DNA from: Clostridia bacterium
GTDB taxonomy: Bacteria > Bacillota > Clostridia > Oscillospirales > Acutalibacteraceae
NCBI GenBank assembly: GCA_900771085.1
Contig: CAAGMR010000003.1
Location: 1 to 19,347 of the forward strand
Reading direction: 5' to 3'
Length of the DNA stretch: 19,347 nucleotides
The notes under the pieces are model-generated. The model saw nothing but the letters and a program-made list of their open reading frames with translations, did no database searches and was not told where the DNA came from. Within the stretch, counting starts at the first letter, position 1; each line of letters starts with the position of its first letter. This document shows, piece by piece, positions 6,634 through 14,908 of this stretch. The position numbers were made by a program, and so were the translations under genes.

Positions 6634-8456
6634 CATACTTCCTGACTTTCTGAAAGTCCCTTGAACTGAGTGTTAAAGAACTTTTTATACGATTCACTGC
6701 GTAAAATTAATTCTTTGTGTGGGCCATGTTCTTTTATAGTTCCGTTCTCGACAACGAAAATCTCATCTGCATCAAGTATTGTCGAGAGTCTGTGAGCAAC
6801 TACCAGGGAAGTTTTCTCTATGAGGAGAGGTTTAATAGCTTCCTGGATGTAACTCTCTGACACAGAGTCGAGAGAAGATGTTGCTTCATCGAGAATAAGT
6901 ACAGGTGGGTCTTTAAGGATAACTCTGGCAAGAGAAAGTCGCTGTTTTTCTCCGCCTGAAAGACGAACGCCTCTGTTTCCGACAATGGTATCAAAACCAT
7001 TCGGAAGAGACATGATGAAATCGTAAATGCCTGCACGTTTACATGCGGCTTCAATTTCTTCGTCTGTCGCATCCTGCTTTGCATAAACCAGGTTGCTTTT
7101 AATGGAGTCGTTAAACAGGTAAGTATCCTGTGTCACAAAACCGATGTTCTCGCGAAGAGAGGAGAGAGTATAGTCTCTGACGTCGGTTCCGTCTACAAGA
7201 ACGGCACCATCTGTTACGTCGTAAAGACGAGGCAACAGAGAAATAAGTGTTGATTTACCTGCACCCGAGCTGCCGACAAAGGCGAAGGTTTTGCCTTTGT
7301 CCAGGGTGAAACTTACATTTTCCAGAACATCTGCATTGTTTTTGTAATGGAATGATACATTGTCATACCTGATGTTGCCTTCTATGCGCTCAGGAGCTAT
7401 TGCGCCTTCGCGTTCTTTAATATCCGGAATCTTGTCGAGATATTCAAATATACGTTCGAACAAAGCAAGTGATCTCGTTATGTCTACGCCCACGTTCATA
7501 AGCTCGTTGACCGGTCTGTACATCTTGTTGAGAAGGGCGATTACTGCCGTAATCTCACCGACTGTTACCGGATTACCGATAGGGTGTTTCAGCATAAGGA
7601 AACCACCCACAAGATAAATGAGGAGAGGGCCGAAGTTTGTGAATATGTTAAGCGTGATAAAGAAAATCTTGCCTGTAAGAGTTTCTTTTATTGAAAGACT
7701 GTAGATGTCTTTTGAAATGTCTTTAAAACGATCGTACTCATACTCCTGCTTGTTAAAGAGTTTAACGAGCAGGGCTCCGCTTTCGCCCATGGTATCGTTC
7801 AGCACCTGGTTTGAGTCGTCAAAGCGGGACTGAATCTCTCTGGCAATGGCCCAGCGGCGCTGGCCGGTTGCCCTTGTCGGAAGAATGAAAAGTGGAATAA
7901 TCATTATGCCGACGATTGCAAGAATGACATTGTACTTAAACAGTGCGACCGCAGCAATTACTACAGTGCCGACATTTTTAATGGACTTTGTCATCGTTGA
8001 GGAGACGATTTGCTGAACGCCGTTTACGTCTTCAGTCATTCGTGTGATGATTTCACCCTGCTTGCTGTCGGTGAAGAATGCATATGACATGTTCTGGATG
8101 TGAGTGTACATCTCATTCTTCATGTCATAGATGATTCCTTGAGCAATGGATGTGTTGAAATATGTCTCAACGATTCCAAGTACATTGGAGAAAATAGTTA
8201 ATACAAGAGAAAGAAGTACCAGCTCTACCAGAAGACTGTAGTTCTCTGCCAAAAGACCATCGTCAATCATTCTTCCGGTAAGGATGGACGGGACGATACC
8301 GAGAATTGACGATACCAATACGACCAGGAGTACGATAACGAACTTTATGGTATACGGCTTCATATAAGAAGCAATTCTGGAAAAAAGATCTTTGGAGAGC
8401 TTAGGCTTCTGTGCCGGCTTTTCTGAAAAGCCCGGAGGCATATGAGGTGGTGGCAT
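6633..8456 (-). CDS. ABC exporter half-transporter (fused membrane and ATPase domains)
   Basis: 607 residues, the usual length for a type IV (MsbA/LmrA/Sav1866-like) half-transporter that works as a dimer. Start ATG at 8456-8454 follows a GGAG box. After a proline-rich N-terminus (PPPHMPPGF) there are six membrane helices to about residue 320, including the coupling-helix region ending FFTDSKQGEIITRMTEDV. The ATPase domain has Walker A GSSGAGKST (about residue 400), Q-loop VTQDTYLF, signature LSGGEKQRLSLAR, Walker B LILDEATSSLD and H-loop VAHRLS, all intact. Only one half-transporter gene is present, so a homodimer is likely. The gene for the MarR regulator follows with a 1-3 base overlap, which points to drug or toxic-metabolite efflux. 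Confidence 0.92.
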   Translation of the reverse strand: MPPPHMPPGFSEKPAQKPKLSKDLFSRIASYMKPYTIKFVIVLLVVLVSSILGIVPSILTGRMIDDGLLAENYSLLVELVLLSLVLTIFSNVLGIVETYFNTSIAQGIIYDMKNEMYTHIQNMSYAFFTDSKQGEIITRMTEDVNGVQQIVSSTMTKSIKNVGTVVIAAVALFKYNVILAIVGIMIIPLFILPTRATGQRRWAIAREIQSRFDDSNQVLNDTMGESGALLVKLFNKQEYEYDRFKDISKDIYSLSIKETLTGKIFFITLNIFTNFGPLLIYLVGGFLMLKHPIGNPVTVGEITAVIALLNKMYRPVNELMNVGVDITRSLALFERIFEYLDKIPDIKEREGAIAPERIEGNIRYDNVSFHYKNNADVLENVSFTLDKGKTFAFVGSSGAGKSTLISLLPRLYDVTDGAVLVDGTDVRDYTLSSLRENIGFVTQDTYLFNDSIKSNLVYAKQDATDEEIEAACKRAGIYDFIMSLPNGFDTIVGNRGVRLSGGEKQRLSLARVILKDPPVLILDEATSSLDSVSESYIQEAIKPLLIEKTSLVVAHRLSTILDADEIFVVENGTIKEHGPHKELILRSESYKKFFNTQFKGLSESQEV

Positions 8457-8503
8457 AAGCGAACTCCGTTTCTGTTTAATAAGGTGAGGTTAATAAGTTC
8501 AGC

Positions 8504-8528
8504 TGATGATAAGGTTGCCTTACTATCA
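8504..8528 (-). promoter_or_regulatory. Candidate MarR operator (imperfect palindrome)
   Basis: Two 11-base arms, TGATGATAAGG at 8504-8514 and CCTTACTATCA at 8518-8528, match at 9 of 11 positions around a TTG centre. It lies 9 bases downstream of the -10 element of the exporter operon, overlapping the expected transcript start. Its size and symmetry suit a MarR dimer. Additional TAAGG half-sites lie on both sides (around 8479-8484 and 8534-8539). Confidence 0.55.
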
Positions 8529-8537
8529 GACGACCTT

Positions 8538-8566
8538 ATTATTCCATTTATTCGATGATATGTCAA
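8538..8566 (-). promoter_or_regulatory. Sigma-A promoter of the exporter-MarR operon
   Basis: On the minus strand a perfect TTGACA (8566-8561) is followed by a 17-base spacer and AATAAT (8543-8538), five of six matches to TATAAT. Transcription would start near 8530, about 75 bases before the exporter start codon. Confidence 0.75.
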
Positions 8567-8710
8567 CCCCTCGAAAAACTGATAAGACAAGGCTTATTGT
8601 CACAAAGTTGTCAGCGAAAAAAGCTTGTTTTCCGAGCTTGAATGTTGAAGAAAAAGATAAAATATGAGAGAATGTTATGTAAAATTATTTTGGCGCGCAC
8701 TTAAAACTTC

Positions 8711-8827
8711 GGAGTGTACCAGGCCTAAGGCTTTGGCTATGGCAGGTTAACCGGGGCTGTGTCGGAAACGGCATGACCTTCCAGTGTGAGAAGAAGCTAA
8801 TATTATAATTGATAAAACAGGTACTCC
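8711..8827 (+). promoter_or_regulatory. Structured leader with GAAA tetraloop and 11-nt receptor (riboswitch candidate)
   Basis: A long-range stem pairs GGAG/TACC (8711-8714, 8717-8720) with GGTACTCC (8820-8827). Inside it, 8723-8743 forms a hairpin containing CCTAAG (8724-8729) opposite TATGG (8738-8742), the exact 11-nt GAAA tetraloop receptor, capped by GC-TTTG-GC. Next, 8758-8775 forms a seven-pair stem (TGTGTCG/CGGCATG, three G-U pairs) with a GAAA loop at 8765-8768; GGT (8745-8747) and ACC (8776-8778) extend it. This is the usual geometry for a docked RNA tertiary fold. Downstream, GAAGCT (8793-8798) can pair with AGCTTC (8857-8862) of the terminator, offering an antiterminator. It leads the importer operon at 8912. 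I could not assign a riboswitch class. No strong + strand promoter was found; TAAAAT at 8680-8685 is a possible -10. Confidence 0.65.
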
Positions 8828-8855
8828 AGGTATCTGTTTAATTGGTTGTATCTGT

Positions 8856-8882
8856 AAGCTTCCTTCTCGGGAAGCTTTTTTT
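8856..8882 (+). terminator. Leader terminator before the importer operon at 8912
   Basis: A perfect 8-bp stem, AAGCTTCC at 8856-8863 and GGAAGCTT at 8870-8877, has a TTCTCG loop and merges into T7 (8876-8882). It lies 30 bases before the start codon at 8912 and follows the structured leader, giving a transcriptional attenuator. Confidence 0.85.
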
Positions 8883-8911
8883 ATTGCCTTTTTGAAAGGG
8901 GAGACAAAAGC

Positions 8912-10669
8912 ATGAATAAAAGATCTTTCTGCCGTGTGCTCTGCATTTTGATGTGCTTTGTACTGGTTTTTTCTTTTGCCGGTTGCAGAAGAAGTCCTGC
9001 ACTTGAAAATGTTGTTTATACCGATAATGCCGAAGTAGACCCTGACAATCAGTCAAAAGATAACGATGAAAACAATACGGATTCCGACGATCAGATTTCA
9101 GCAAAGCAGAAAAAGGAAAACGATCGTCAGATGGACCAGACAGAGGATAAAGCCGTAAAAGACGAAAAGGAACAGGACAATCCTCAGGACGCCGAAGACT
9201 TAAACTATGATGAATCGGGCCTTAACGACTCATCTGCAGATGCGAGCGAGAGTGATCAGCAGAACGATCAGACAGAGGATGCCGATAGCGAAGGTGAAAC
9301 AGACGGTTCGCAGGAGCAGGCCAACATTGAAGCCGGAGAAACGGATACTCCTCGTCAGATTGTTGACGCGGGAGGCATTACGGTAACACTTCCTACAAAC
9401 GTCAATAAAGTTTGTGCAGTTGGCGATACAGCCGTTTACGTTAAAATGCTTGGCGGAAGTAACAGACTTTGCGCTACATCTGCAAGCGTTACAACAAATT
9501 CTCTCGCAAAGCTTGTAATGGGACAGGAAGAAATTGCATCTACTCCTGCACTTTGGCAGGGCACCGGTTCTGCTGAAATAGGCGCTGCAGAGTTCCAGCA
9601 GCTTATAACAATTCATCCTGAAGCAATTCTTGTTGTGGGTGCAGATGATTCTTTCTCTGATGAACAGTTAGTAACCCTTCAGTCACTTGGCATACCTCTT
9701 GTAACTTTAGCCAAGTACAATACCGTACAGAACATTCAGACAAACATCAACATCATTGCCGAAGTTCTTGGAGACCGCTCCGCAGATGGAGACGGTAAAA
9801 AGGACGCAAAGGAAGTAGCAAAGCAGTATATCGACTGGATGAACAAAATCATCAAAGACACTCTTGATAAAAAACTGCTTTATTCCGGTACTGACAACAG
9901 AAACTTTGGCGTTGATGCTGCAAACGAAACCAATAAAGATAATGCCGAAACCGGTATTTATACACTCATGATAAACGGTTGGGATGCGAATGCTTCTTAC
10001 CAGATTCGCTCAGGAAGCGGGTCTTCAAGCTACGCATCAGGTCAGGGTGTTGCGTTTACGTCAACAGGCTTCCGTAATACACCAAATGCGTATTACCTCA
10101 GTATTGCCGGTGTCGCAAATGCGTCAGCAGTTGCGTCCTATGCAAAGGTACCATCAACAAACTATGTCAGTCCTTTCGTTGGATCAACGCAGAGAGCAAT
10201 GATAAATGGTACTCAAACTGCGAAATGGGATAAGGATCTTAACGATGCTCGCCTTACAATGTCTGACGGTCGTCACATAGGCGATGCCGATTTCAATATT
10301 ATAATTGCCAATTCCGAGATGACGAAAAACAACATTGAAAATGACGCTCTCTGGCAGGATTTCGGATTTACGACAGATGCCAATGGTATTTCAGGATATG
10401 GCTTCATTGATTCCGCTACAGGTTCTTTGAACCCGACTAATGTATATGGTCCATATACCGTAGTTGTTAACCCTTGCGGATTCGGCAGCTGGGTTTCCGG
10501 TTCACCGGAATCACCGCTCGAAGCAATATGGGCACTCAGCGTATTCCATACTGAACTTGGAATTACAGCTGATACATTAAAACAGTACATCAGAGAGTTT
10601 TATCAGAACTTCTATGGTGTAACACTCTCTGAAGAGGGTATGACAGATATTCTCAACGGTGAAAATTAA
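8912..10669 (+). CDS. Lipoprotein substrate-binding protein on a long acidic stalk
   Basis: 585 residues. ATG at 8912 follows AAGGGGAG. Residues 1-25 form a lipoprotein signal (lipobox FAGC, Cys25). Residues ~38-148 are almost entirely Asp, Glu, Gln, Asn, Ser and Lys, a disordered acidic stalk that would lift the binding domain off the membrane. From ~149 comes a TroA/BtuF-like class III binding protein: VDAGGITVTLPTNVNKV, then TIHPEAILVVGADD in the first lobe. The region after the connector helix is enlarged and Ser/Gly/Asn/Tyr-rich (STGFRNTPNAYYLSIAG). The C-terminus has SPLEAIWALSVF and YIREFYQNFYGV, the segment lost in the protein at 867. It should deliver a chelated metal, corrinoid or similar ligand to the permeases at 10702 and 11909; the ligand is not determined. 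Confidence 0.85.
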   Translation: MNKRSFCRVLCILMCFVLVFSFAGCRRSPALENVVYTDNAEVDPDNQSKDNDENNTDSDDQISAKQKKENDRQMDQTEDKAVKDEKEQDNPQDAEDLNYDESGLNDSSADASESDQQNDQTEDADSEGETDGSQEQANIEAGETDTPRQIVDAGGITVTLPTNVNKVCAVGDTAVYVKMLGGSNRLCATSASVTTNSLAKLVMGQEEIASTPALWQGTGSAEIGAAEFQQLITIHPEAILVVGADDSFSDEQLVTLQSLGIPLVTLAKYNTVQNIQTNINIIAEVLGDRSADGDGKKDAKEVAKQYIDWMNKIIKDTLDKKLLYSGTDNRNFGVDAANETNKDNAETGIYTLMINGWDANASYQIRSGSGSSSYASGQGVAFTSTGFRNTPNAYYLSIAGVANASAVASYAKVPSTNYVSPFVGSTQRAMINGTQTAKWDKDLNDARLTMSDGRHIGDADFNIIIANSEMTKNNIENDALWQDFGFTTDANGISGYGFIDSATGSLNPTNVYGPYTVVVNPCGFGSWVSGSPESPLEAIWALSVFHTELGITADTLKQYIREFYQNFYGVTLSEEGMTDILNGEN

Positions 10670-10701
10670 GAGCGGATTATTTAAAAGAGGAGGTGAAACC
10701 T

Positions 10702-11919
10702 GTGGCGAAAAAGAAGAGAACAATAACTAATCACGACAATATTGAACTTGCAGAGGGTATGTCCCAACAGCTCGATGAACTTCGAGAGGGCATAAAAGGA
10801 CAGCGAAAGTTCAAGCATGAAAACAGAGCTGTAGTGATTTCCTTTGTAATAATGCTTGTCGCATATCTTTATTCCGTATCTCTTTTTGTAATTGTTCCGG
10901 AGACTCAGATTTCTCTGGCTCAATGGCTTAATCTTTCAGCCCAGCGTTTCTCCAACTTTATATCTTATGTCGGCGGACATAATGGAGCCGCCTTCACAAT
11001 TACTATCGTCCGTTACACTGCCATAGCAATTTCCGGAGCAGCACTGGCTGTTGCCGGCATCCTTTTTCAGGGAAGTTTTAGAAATATTATTGCGTCACCT
11101 TCGACAATGGGCGTTCAGTCGGGTGCGACACTTGGAAATGCACTTTACATCTTCTTTTTTGTAAAACTGTTTGAACAGAGTCAGTTTATTCACACTGACC
11201 TTGACGCATATCATGAATTAAACTTTTTTCAGAAGAATCAGCAGCAGTTAATGGCAATAGCAGGCAGCTTTGTTGCAATAGCGATCGTAGTTGCTATTAC
11301 ATCTGCCATAGGCAAAGGAAAGTTTACCAGTGCAAATATCCTTTTCTCCGGCATGATTTTCTCTTCTTTTGCAGGATGCATTACAACTATTCTTCAGTAT
11401 TACTTCATGTATCACGATCAGGATGATTCAAGATGGCAGGCGTTGTCTTATCTCAATATCGGAAACTTTGACAAGATTGTTACGTTGGATCATCTGGCAA
11501 CAATATCTGCATTTATACTTCCATGCCTCGTTGCAGTTATCCTTATCAGCCCAAGACTTAATGTCCTCGTAATGGGTGACGATGAAGCAAAAACAATGGG
11601 TATGAACGTAAAATTCTATCGAAACACAATAATCGTAGTCGGAACACTTATTGCCGCTGTAGTTTTTGCATTTGCAGGACAGATTGGTTTCGTCGGCTTC
11701 ATAATCCCGCAGATTTGCCGCAGGTTTATTGGCCCTAATTTCAAGAAACTTGTTCCTATGTGCATTTTCCTTGGAGCTGCATTCCTGATTATTGTTTATG
11801 ATATTGCTCTTTTAACCGGACAGGTCGCTTCCATTAATATCATTACAAGCGCAATCGGTTGTGCAATGATGCTCTTCTCTTTCATCAAAGGAAAAGGAGG
11901 TAGAGTATATGAAGAATAA
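10702..11919 (+). CDS. FecCD/BtuC-type ABC importer permease, first subunit
   Basis: I chose GTG at 10702 (405 residues) because GAGGAGGTG at 10687-10695 is the ribosome binding site; an in-frame GTG at 10693 would lie inside it. A charged cytoplasmic N-terminus of ~45 residues, longer than usual, precedes the first membrane helix. The family pattern follows: ISGAALAVAGILFQGSFRN with IASPSTMGVQSGATLG, and later GDDEAKTMGMNVKFYRN, FAFAGQIGFVGFIIPQICRRFIG (the coupling region facing the ATPase) and FLGAAFLIIVYDIALL. About ten membrane segments are expected. It overlaps the second permease by 11 bases. As the two permeases are clearly different, the channel is probably a heterodimer. Confidence 0.9.
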   Translation: MAKKKRTITNHDNIELAEGMSQQLDELREGIKGQRKFKHENRAVVISFVIMLVAYLYSVSLFVIVPETQISLAQWLNLSAQRFSNFISYVGGHNGAAFTITIVRYTAIAISGAALAVAGILFQGSFRNIIASPSTMGVQSGATLGNALYIFFFVKLFEQSQFIHTDLDAYHELNFFQKNQQQLMAIAGSFVAIAIVVAITSAIGKGKFTSANILFSGMIFSSFAGCITTILQYYFMYHDQDDSRWQALSYLNIGNFDKIVTLDHLATISAFILPCLVAVILISPRLNVLVMGDDEAKTMGMNVKFYRNTIIVVGTLIAAVVFAFAGQIGFVGFIIPQICRRFIGPNFKKLVPMCIFLGAAFLIIVYDIALLTGQVASINIITSAIGCAMMLFSFIKGKGGRVYEE

Positions 11920-13024
11920 GCAGGGACAACTCGCCTTCTCAAAGAAAACCAGAAATATAATGGCTTTTTTAATGGTTTTAACTGCATTTGTTCTGAGCCT
12001 TGGCTTCAGAACAGCAGAAAACCAGTTTGTTCCGGTGGAAGCATATAAGAATTTACTGGAATTTTTCAAAATTACATTTCTTGATATTTTCGATTCTACT
12101 TTTGCTAAAGAAAAATATATCGAAACATTACCGTACTACAATGAAACAATTTTAAGATTCAAGTATTCATTAATGGCACTTATTGCCGGCGCAGTTATCT
12201 GCCTGGCCGGAGCAATATTCCAGACGGCTTTTAAAAATCCTATAGCATCGCCAAATATCCTTGGCGCTTCTACCGGAGTAAGCATAGGCAATATGCTTTT
12301 CGTTATTACATTTGGAACCGAGGCCATGAGCCACTTCCTTACAAGGTATGTTTATTGCTATGGATTTGCATTGCTCATAGTTGCAATTACGCTTTCGTTC
12401 GGAAAATTCTCTCAGGGAAATGGCAGAAGTGGACAGTTTTCAATTGAAGGCACCATTATTGCCGGAATGATGATCAGCCATATGGCAGGTATATTCACTC
12501 AGTACTTCAACCTCATTCTTCAGGGTGATGAAACCGGTCTCATGGAAATATATACCGAACTTACAAGCGGTGACTATATCTTCATTGACAACACCAGTTT
12601 CTATGTCTTCCTGGCACTTATGGCTGTAAGCGTTATACCGATGTATCTCATACGCTACAGATTTAACATGGTAGCTTTCCCGGACGAAGATGCAAAAGCA
12701 GTTGGTGTTTCAAATACCCGCCTTAGACTTGTGGGCCTTGGCTTAGGCTCTCTTATGGCATCTGTTGCCATGGTTCATGTAGGTGATGTCGGAATGCTTT
12801 CAATGATGGTTCCGTTTATGATGCGTCAGAAGCTTCAGGCAGAATTTGGCGAAGTAGCATTCCTTAGCTGCTGCGTAGGCAGCACAATCACGTTGGTTGC
12901 AAGGTCCGCTCTGGAAGTTCTTGCTTCATATGGATTGATGTTACCTTCAAGCGTGGTTTTAACGGCAGTATTAATGCCGGTATTTATTATTTTTCTTATC
13001 AGAAGGGAGGATGCTTTCGGATGA
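11909..13024 (+). CDS. FecCD/BtuC-type ABC importer permease, second subunit
   Basis: 371 residues. ATG at 11909 follows GGAGG at 11896-11900, with 8 bases spacing, and lies inside the end of the preceding gene. Family landmarks are AGAVICLAGAIFQTAFKNP with IASPNILGASTGVSIGN near the first third and FPDEDAKAVGVSNTRLR with VHVGDVGMLSMMVPFMMRQ in the coupling region. The sequence around the coupling helix is more divergent than in the first permease (no PHxxR). It ends with several membrane helices and a charged tail RREDAFG. The stop overlaps the ATPase start as ATGA, giving translational coupling across all three transporter genes. Confidence 0.9.
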   Translation: MKNKQGQLAFSKKTRNIMAFLMVLTAFVLSLGFRTAENQFVPVEAYKNLLEFFKITFLDIFDSTFAKEKYIETLPYYNETILRFKYSLMALIAGAVICLAGAIFQTAFKNPIASPNILGASTGVSIGNMLFVITFGTEAMSHFLTRYVYCYGFALLIVAITLSFGKFSQGNGRSGQFSIEGTIIAGMMISHMAGIFTQYFNLILQGDETGLMEIYTELTSGDYIFIDNTSFYVFLALMAVSVIPMYLIRYRFNMVAFPDEDAKAVGVSNTRLRLVGLGLGSLMASVAMVHVGDVGMLSMMVPFMMRQKLQAEFGEVAFLSCCVGSTITLVARSALEVLASYGLMLPSSVVLTAVLMPVFIIFLIRREDAFG

Positions 13025-13803
13025 TTATAGAATTGAACAACTTAAGTTGCGGATATAACAAAAAGGCTGTAATCAAGGGCGTTAATGCAAAGATTGAAAG
13101 CGGAGAAGCCTTCTGTATCTTAGGAGAAAACGGCGTCGGTAAATCAACGCTTTTCAAAACAATACTCAAGCTCCTTCCACCAATTGAAGGAAGCGTAAGT
13201 ATTGATGGCGAAAGGACAGATGACTGGTCAAACAAGAAGATGGCATCTCGACTTGCATATGTTGCTCAGTCGCACAATCCTCCATTTCCTTATTCGGTTA
13301 GAGAAGTAATTATGATGGGACGTATGAGCAAGATGAACGCATTCGGTACACCATCAAGAAAAGATGAACAGGTTGTCGATGCACTCATAAAAGAAATGGA
13401 ACTGGAACGCTTTGAACATAAAGCATATACAGAACTGTCCGGTGGTGAGCGACAGCTTGTCATGATAGCAAAGGCTCTTGCACAGCAACCGCAGTGTCTG
13501 GTACTGGATGAACCTACAGCAAATCTGGACTATGGCAATAAGGTGCTGGTTCTTAATACCATAAAGAGACTTACAGAACAGGGTCTTATAGTTATTTTCA
13601 CAACCCATGATCCTGAGCAGGCTCTTTTGCTTAATGCAAAAACACTTATCCTTTTCAAACATGAACCTGCTATTACCGGAAGTGCGAATTCCGTAATTAC
13701 CGAAAAACGTTTGAAACAGGCCTATGACGCAAATATCAGAGTAGTAGAAATAGTTGACGAGGGCGGAAACCCTGTCAGAGTATGTATTCCACTGCTTAGT
13801 TAA
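13021..13803 (+). CDS. ABC importer ATPase (FepC/BtuD type)
   Basis: 260 residues. ATG at 13021 follows AGGGAGG. All nucleotide-binding motifs are intact: Walker A GENGVGKST (35-43), Q-loop Gln83 in YVAQSH, signature LSGGERQ (139-145), Walker B LVLDEP (160-165), D-loop ANLD and H-loop His196 in TTHDPEQA. The QSHNPPFPYSVREVIMMGR segment after the Q-loop is typical of ATPases paired with FecCD permeases (iron-siderophore, haem, cobalamin). It energises uptake through the two permeases just upstream. The gene ends 14 bases before the MoxR gene, so the transcript probably continues. Confidence 0.93.
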   Translation: MIIELNNLSCGYNKKAVIKGVNAKIESGEAFCILGENGVGKSTLFKTILKLLPPIEGSVSIDGERTDDWSNKKMASRLAYVAQSHNPPFPYSVREVIMMGRMSKMNAFGTPSRKDEQVVDALIKEMELERFEHKAYTELSGGERQLVMIAKALAQQPQCLVLDEPTANLDYGNKVLVLNTIKRLTEQGLIVIFTTHDPEQALLLNAKTLILFKHEPAITGSANSVITEKRLKQAYDANIRVVEIVDEGGNPVRVCIPLLS

Positions 13804-13817
13804 AGAGGAGAAGAAAA

Positions 13818-14876
13818 ATGAATTTATCAAAACAGAAAAAGCAGCCACTTAATGACGTGTCAAAGTACACAACCCCTGAGTCTGCAGGCGTTACTGTTGC
13901 TTCTCCACTTAGCCAGAAGCAGGTAGATGCAGACAAAAGCAAAATTATTTCCATTATCGATAACATTGAAACTGTAATCGTAGGTAAGAGAAATGTAATT
14001 GAAATGGTAGTTCTCACCATGCTCGCTGAAGGACATGTTCTCATCGAGGATATTCCCGGTACAGGTAAAACTTCCCTTATCTCAGCTCTTGCAAAATCCG
14101 TTGACTGCGGATTCAAGCGTATTCAGTTCACACCTGACGTAATGCCTTCAGACATTTCCGGTTTCTCCATCTACAACCAGAAGACCGGCGAATTTGAATT
14201 CCGTGAGGGTGCTGCAATGTCCAATGTAGTACTTGCCGATGAGATTAACCGAGCATCTGCTAAGACACAGGCCGCGATGCTCGAAATCATGGAAGAAAAG
14301 CAGGTTACTGTCGACTCTCACACTTACAAAATGGAACCTCCGTTTATGGTTCTTGCAACCCAGAACCCTATTGAAAACCTTGGTACATATAAGCTCCCTG
14401 AAGCTCAGATTGACCGTTTCATGACCAAGCTTTCAATTGGATATCCTGAGATTAAGGATGAGATTCAGATTATCCTTAACGTTGAAAAGGCCAAGGCTTC
14501 CATTAACTATGTTGTAACAAAGCAGGAAATCCTCGACCTTATTTCTGATGTAAAGCAGGTTGCGGTAAGCCCTCTTGTTGCAGCCTACATGGTAAGCATT
14601 GTTACAGCAACACGTGACAATACCGATATTAAACTTGGCTCATCACCTCGTGGTTCAATGGCACTTAAGCATCTCTGCCGTGCATATGCTCTTTTCCAGG
14701 GCAGAAACTACGTAACACCTGACGATGTCAAGCTCATGGCGCCATATGCTCTTTCTCACCGAATCATTCTCACAAATGCTGCAAAGAATGAGAAGAAAGA
14801 CCCACACGATATCATTAAGGCAATCATCAAAGATACCGTTGTTCCAATAGCTTCAACAGTTAAAGCCGATGACTGA
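13818..14876 (+). CDS. MoxR-family AAA+ ATPase
   Basis: 352 residues. ATG at 13818 follows AGAGGAG. After ~40 residues of low-complexity N-terminus comes the AAA_3 core: Walker A IPGTGKTSL (about 79-87), Walker B VVLADEINRAS (137-147), QAAMLEIMEE, sensor 1 ATQNP (180-184), and YKLPEAQIDRF, which is characteristic of MoxR. Sensor 2 is SSPRGSMALKHL. MoxR ATPases act as chaperones that assemble or activate partner proteins, usually with a DUF58 or vWA-domain protein encoded next door, as here at 14909. Finding it 14 bases behind an importer ATPase is unusual and suggests that the module serves this uptake system or its surface protein; that link is inferred. Confidence 0.93.
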   Translation: MNLSKQKKQPLNDVSKYTTPESAGVTVASPLSQKQVDADKSKIISIIDNIETVIVGKRNVIEMVVLTMLAEGHVLIEDIPGTGKTSLISALAKSVDCGFKRIQFTPDVMPSDISGFSIYNQKTGEFEFREGAAMSNVVLADEINRASAKTQAAMLEIMEEKQVTVDSHTYKMEPPFMVLATQNPIENLGTYKLPEAQIDRFMTKLSIGYPEIKDEIQIILNVEKAKASINYVVTKQEILDLISDVKQVAVSPLVAAYMVSIVTATRDNTDIKLGSSPRGSMALKHLCRAYALFQGRNYVTPDDVKLMAPYALSHRIILTNAAKNEKKDPHDIIKAIIKDTVVPIASTVKADD

Positions 14877-14908
14877 TTATTAAGACAATACAGGAAGGGA
14901 GGCAGAAC

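Noticed and set aside
788..8717. Identical 8-mer CGGAGTGT in both leaders (788-795 and 8710-8717)
   Set aside because: An 8-base match between two leaders of this length is close to chance expectation, and it occupies different structural positions in the two predicted folds.
8690..8830. Cobalamin, FMN or c-di-GMP-I riboswitch identity for the leader at 8711
   Set aside because: I compared by eye with the conserved cores I remember for these classes and found no convincing match; only the tetraloop-receptor pair is shared with c-di-GMP-I type RNAs.
13354..13848. 164-residue minus-strand open frame opposite the importer ATPase
   Set aside because: It is antisense to the Walker and signature motifs of a strong gene and its Phe/Cys-rich composition is that of a shadow frame.
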